Below, in pieces: positions 61,231 to 64,000 of a DNA stretch of 64,000 nucleotides. A program made the translations under genes and the position numbers. Each line of letters begins with the position of its first letter. Within the stretch, counting starts at the first letter, position 1. The notes beneath the pieces were generated by a model that saw nothing but the letters and a program-made list of their open reading frames with translations, was not told the DNA's origin and made no database searches. Source of the stretch: Coriaria nepalensis (Eukaryota; Streptophyta; Magnoliopsida; Cucurbitales; Coriariaceae); contig CP114484.1 in the NCBI GenBank assembly GCA_027186245.1, positions 4,724,501 through 4,788,500 on the forward strand. The letters are read 5' to 3'.

Positions 61231-61949
61231 CTATTACGTAGCAAAACCTTGTGGTAATGTTCGCTTTCATGATCTTGGATTTTTTTTTTTGGTTCAAATT
61301 AAAGATACTGTTAATTTGATCCTTTCTCTCATTCCTTCTTACATATATATGTATGTCATATATATATTTAAAGTTGGGCTTTACAGAAAATAAAAATTAA
61401 AGTATGCCATATAGGAAGATTTTTTTTTTAAATTTTATAAAGTATTTCATTTGATATGTCATATTAATTACAGCATATGTTTGGATTGAAGTCTATATGG
61501 GTATTAAGAGGCCAACAAGGAATACACACTATTTTCACATTCTCCTCAATCGCCTCCGCCTCCGTCGTCCCAAAAGGAAAAACAAAGTGGGATGAAAATC
61601 TATAAAAATATTATTTTGTGAAGTAAAATGGTGAACATATATTAAATTTTTTTTAATAACATGTACAATAATGTTTCATAAAGACAAAAATTTCAGGAAA
61701 AAGAATTTAACGCTATAGACTCAATATGAGATAGATAAACATGAATCATCACCGATGATCACTTCATTGATCTCATCATATTCAGAATGAATATTTAAAC
61801 TTGAAAAACCGTAGGTGATATTATGGGCTGTACCAGAGCCCACCAACGAATTGTTTGTCTTTAGCAGTTATAGTAGAGACATAATTAGCAGTAATATTAT
61901 CATTATTATTCAGAATTTAGGGATAAAATTTGGCAGTGTGACCAAATGC
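61231..61949. other. Intergenic stretch, no gene seen
   Basis: AT-rich sequence between the CKX relic and the Copia gag relic. Any further upstream CKX exons would be expected on the minus strand here, but none was recognised. Confidence 0.45.
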
Positions 61950-62480
61950 TCCACAAAACTAATATTTTGAAGTATTGGTTGGGCTGCCCATTATGATGAC
62001 CCACACGCCTACCATCTCCTTTCTTGTTGGGCTGCCCATTACAATGGCCCATACCTTTTTGGTCATGTGAACGTGAAACATCAGAGGATCCCTAAGAATT
62101 GGTCTTCTTCTTGCTTTTGTAATTTGCAATGGCAAGAACTTGTTGAGCAGCTTCCTTGCGCTTCAAATACTGCTCATGTCCAACTAGAAGATCATGCGGT
62201 TCTTCAAAGGGAAGCGAGAATTCTCGAGCGCGAATGGGGCCAATAATCTCACGGTATTCTGACTTAGACCCTGCAAAATATAAAGGTTGATATCATCATT
62301 GGTGAGAGGCCGATCAATAAGAGTGATTAGATCGGTGAGTTGTTTCACGGAGTGAAGAAAGTCTGTGACCAGACGATTTCCACTCTGGAGAAGCGTTAGT
62401 TCTTCCTTTAGTTGAAGAACATGAGTCCGAGATCTTCTTACGTTCAAGCGATGGAACTTTGGTAGGGGCCTCACTCGATA
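61950..62480 (-). pseudogene. Copia gag relic (UBN2-type)
   Basis: The open part 62184-62474 reads RRSRTHVLQLKEELTLLQSG, NRLVTDFLHSVKQLTDLITL, IDRPLTNDDINLYILQGLSQ: the gag (UBN2) domain. After a frameshift it continues DLLVGHEQYLKRKEAAQQVL and AIANYKSKKKT (about 62110-62200). A degraded zinc-knuckle-like part follows (about 61950-62040). No LTR on this side. It is cut at about 62490 by the opposing Copia element. Confidence 0.85.
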
Positions 62481-62504
62481 CGGTGGATCCTATGATATAA
62501 TCAT

Positions 62505-64000
62505 GATTGACTCATGGAATCGCTACAATTGTGGCACATTTAATTCATTACATTTATTCTCTTTATATTGATTCCATATGTATATTTACGATGTACAGCA
62601 GCTATACCAAACCATATGTAATCGTGATAATCATAATAACATTTGAGGAATTTTTATGATATGATATCATAGCCATCGTACACTCTAACGAGTTTTCTAT
62701 CTATTAGGGTTTCTACCTATTATGGCTGCCACTGAGCACTCCTCCATCATAATATCCACCGCTGAACTACCACTTCAGTTGCACATCTAAACCCTCTTGT
62801 TGGTCTAACCGGGATTCCACTTGTCGCTATCAACGCACACCACCTACTCCCCTACAACTTGACCCGAGTAACTACCCCTCCTAGCGGGCTCAAGTTGAAT
62901 CTCTACTTATAGGATATATGATCTACTTGGCTATCTCGACAGCTCTATCATATGTCCATCTAAAGAGACTCCTGACTACGTTCATTGGTCCCAACAACAT
63001 AAGCTTCTTTTGTATGTGGGCCTCTGTCAACTCCTAAAATAAGTAGTTTTTTCGTATTTCATCATATTCACCAATGATCTCTCTCGATTCGGTCACATTT
63101 ATCTTATGAAAAATAAATTCAAATCGTTTGAGAAATTCAATGGATAAAAGAATGAAGTGGAAAAATAGTTAGGCAAAAATATTAAAATACTTCGATTAAA
63201 TCGAAGTATTGAGTACTTGAGTCATGAGTTTCTTGACTACCTGAAGAAGAACTGTATAATCTCATAATGGACATGTCCTAGAATACCACAGTTGAATGGC
63301 ATGTCTAAGAGGAGAAACCAAACTCTCTTAGAGATGGATCGATCCATGATGAGCGTTACCGATCTACCTCTTTCATTATGAGGATACGCCCTAGAAACCT
63401 CCACTTACATCTTTAATAGAATACCTTCAAAATCTGTTTCTTGGACACCATATGAGATATGAAAAGGCCGAAGGGAAAGCTTTAAACATATTCACATATG
63501 GGGTTGCCCTCCATATGTCAAGAAGCAATAAATAGAAAAGTTGCAAGCGAGATTCGAAAATGTTAATTTGTGAGGTATACAAAGAAAACTTTGAGATACT
63601 ACTTGGAGATACTACTTTTATCAACCCACGGAAGACAAAGTGCTTATTGCTAAACAACTCTTCTTCTTAGAGAAGTAATTCCTTTCAGAAATGAATAATG
63701 GGAGCAAGATTGAACTTGATAAAGTTCAAGATATACAAAATGACATTTAGATCGATGATCCTATTACACCACTAGTTTCAGCTGAGGTACCTCCGAAAGC
63801 GGATGTTGTGAGACCTCATAGAACACAAATGGTTTGTAGATCTAGTAAAGCATCTAGTAGGCTAAAGCGTTATATATTTCTAGTAAAAAGTCCAAGTAAC
63901 GAGTCGATCATAGAAGATGATCCTATGACTTATTCTAAGGCTATTAGTAGATCGAATTTCGAGAGATGGCAAGATATCATGAAACCTAAGATAGATCCCA
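62505..64000 (+). mobile_element. Ty1/Copia element relic running off the window end
   Basis: TGATATCATAGCCATCG at about 62659-62675 resembles the initiator-Met primer site (TGGTATCAGAGCC), so the sequence to its left is probably the end of a 5' LTR. Gag start: MAATEHSSIIISTAELPLQL (62723), then SNYPSWRAQVESLLIGYxxxYL-type code. It jumps to integrase: FITFTNDLSRFGHIYLMKNK (about 63058-63120), RIPQLNGMSKRRNQTLLEMD (about 63270-63340), SVSWTPYEI, HIHIWGCPPYVKK. The segment up to the window end reads EDDPMTYSKAISRSNFERWQ, just before the RT. Stops are scattered. Protease and part of gag are deleted. Confidence 0.83.

Overview
This is a eudicot plant nuclear window. It is strongly AT-rich, its genes carry many GT-AG introns, and the gene products are plant-specific (B-class GATA factor, PADRE/DUF4228 protein, MSI4/FVE, cytokinin oxidase, ACHT thioredoxin). 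The space between genes is filled with decayed plant transposons. I cannot name the species. Six genes look intact, and all six lie on the minus strand. Exon chains were built by hand from splice motifs and reading-frame continuity.

Region by region: 0.3-2.8 kb holds a four-exon chloroplast thioredoxin-like 2 (ACHT type). 5.9-7.0 kb holds a two-exon small membrane protein of unknown function. 7.3-10.7 kb is a decayed hAT element with an exact 8-bp target duplication. 13.0-15.7 kb holds a Copia polyprotein relic and then the 3' end of a CACTA element. 17.9-19.2 kb is a three-exon LLM-domain B-GATA factor (GNC/CGA1 type). 23.0-25.6 kb is a second hAT relic carrying an inverted repeat and a GGGTCGAA minisatellite. 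26.3-28.5 kb is a duplicated fragment of the GATA gene (first exon, leader and promoter), broken up by later insertions, one of them a short hAT element with a clean 8-bp target duplication. 29.6-32.3 kb is a LINE relic abutting a Copia LTR and a Copia pol relic. 32.65-33.3 kb is a single-exon PADRE protein. 33.9-36.3 kb is a candidate unclassified element enclosing a pogo-like relic. 37.0-39.5 kb is a Copia long LTR plus RNase H relic. 40.5-41.0 kb is an RNase T2 pseudogene. 43.9-50.0 kb is the 15-exon MSI4/FVE gene, with a TRIM-like element in intron 9 and a GC-AG intron 2. 50.8-57.6 kb holds Copia, PIF/Harbinger and pogo-like relics. 58.0-60.4 kb is a five-exon cytokinin oxidase/dehydrogenase with a relic of a second copy at 61.1-61.2 kb. 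61.9-64.0 kb is two Copia relics pointing away from each other.

The genes do not form a pathway unit. The only functional link is loose: GNC/CGA1-type GATA factors are cytokinin-responsive and CKX destroys cytokinin, but they are about 40 kb apart and no shared control is visible. I found no convincing new system. The most informative structures are the GATA duplication with its internal empty-site control, the TRIM-like element in FVE, the CKX relic, the RNase T2 pseudogene and the transposon boundaries defined by target-site duplications.
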